A stretch of DNA of 25,573 bases, taken from positions 1-25,573 of the forward strand of contig JBBQWX010000049.1 in assembly GCA_038210185.1 (NCBI GenBank). Reading direction: 5' to 3'. Origin of the DNA: Fodinibacter sp038210185 (GTDB taxonomy: Bacteria; Actinomycetota; Actinomycetes; Actinomycetales; Dermatophilaceae). The first letter of the stretch is position 1, and every line of letters starts with the position of its first letter. The position numbers were made by a program, and so were the translations under genes. Of this stretch, positions 22,836 through 25,573 are shown in pieces. The notes under the pieces are model-generated. The model saw only the letters and a list, made by a program, of their open reading frames with translations, was not told the origin of the DNA and did not search any database.

Positions 22836-25573
<2,738 letters not shown>

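Overview
The window is very GC-rich, uses GTG/TTG starts freely and has several apparently leaderless genes, so it comes from an actinobacterium. The right-hand half (about 17.0-25.6 kb) has the same gene order I recall for Mycobacterium tuberculosis Rv1822-Rv1832: PgsA-like phosphatidyltransferase, DUF881, Sbp/DUF1290, DUF881, gcvH, garA, a MerR (ftsR), a bifunctional-nuclease-fold protein, a second MerR, then gcvP. A non-mycobacterial member such as Micrococcales/Intrasporangiaceae is my guess; the sequence alone does not fix the genus.

Layout. (1) 1-1.3 kb: the tail of a probable transposase, about 600 bp without a gene, then a complete yefM-yoeB toxin-antitoxin pair with a palindromic operator. 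(2) 1.4-10.4 kb: an accessory cassette. On the minus strand it carries an HD-domain enzyme followed by a large LAL/LuxR ATPase regulator (one likely transcript), a DHA2-type MFS exporter and a membrane-anchored alpha/beta hydrolase. On the plus strand it carries a second DHA2-type exporter. A palindrome close to CCGGYCANYTGACCGG, usually followed by SGCGAG, lies 59-108 nt upstream of each of the four transcription units and points at the gene; a fifth copy stands alone at 8300. I read this as a self-contained regulon of the LAL regulator: sensing, enzymatic modification and export of an unknown small molecule. This is the best candidate for an undescribed system here. (3) 10.35-12.6 kb: a minus-strand copper-type operon, DUF302 - SHOCT membrane protein - Tat-exported multicopper oxidase, behind a promoter whose -10 box is embedded in a CsoR-type ATACCC-N4-GGGTAT operator. 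Its 3' end collides with, and apparently truncates, the second MFS gene. (4) 12.7-14.4 kb: an UPF0104/YbhN-type membrane protein overlapping an unknown small membrane protein. A tRNA-3'-end-like T-arm lies antisense in the UPF0104 gene's C-terminal tail. (5) 14.7-17.0 kb: a coiled-coil protein and a PatB/MalY-type C-S lyase or aminotransferase. (6) 17.0-25.6 kb: the conserved core block.

In the core block the phosphatidyltransferase, both DUF881 genes and sbp overlap by 4 nt each and should be translationally coupled. gcvH, garA (regulator of 2-oxoglutarate/glutamate metabolism), ftsR, the nuclease-fold gene and the Rv1830-like MerR follow. gcvP is preceded by a glycine riboswitch of the single-aptamer type with a short 'ghost' stem. 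gcvP runs off the right edge. Everything left of about 14.5 kb looks accessory (toxin-antitoxin, transposase relic, truncation junction, tRNA-like scar); everything to the right looks like conserved chromosome.
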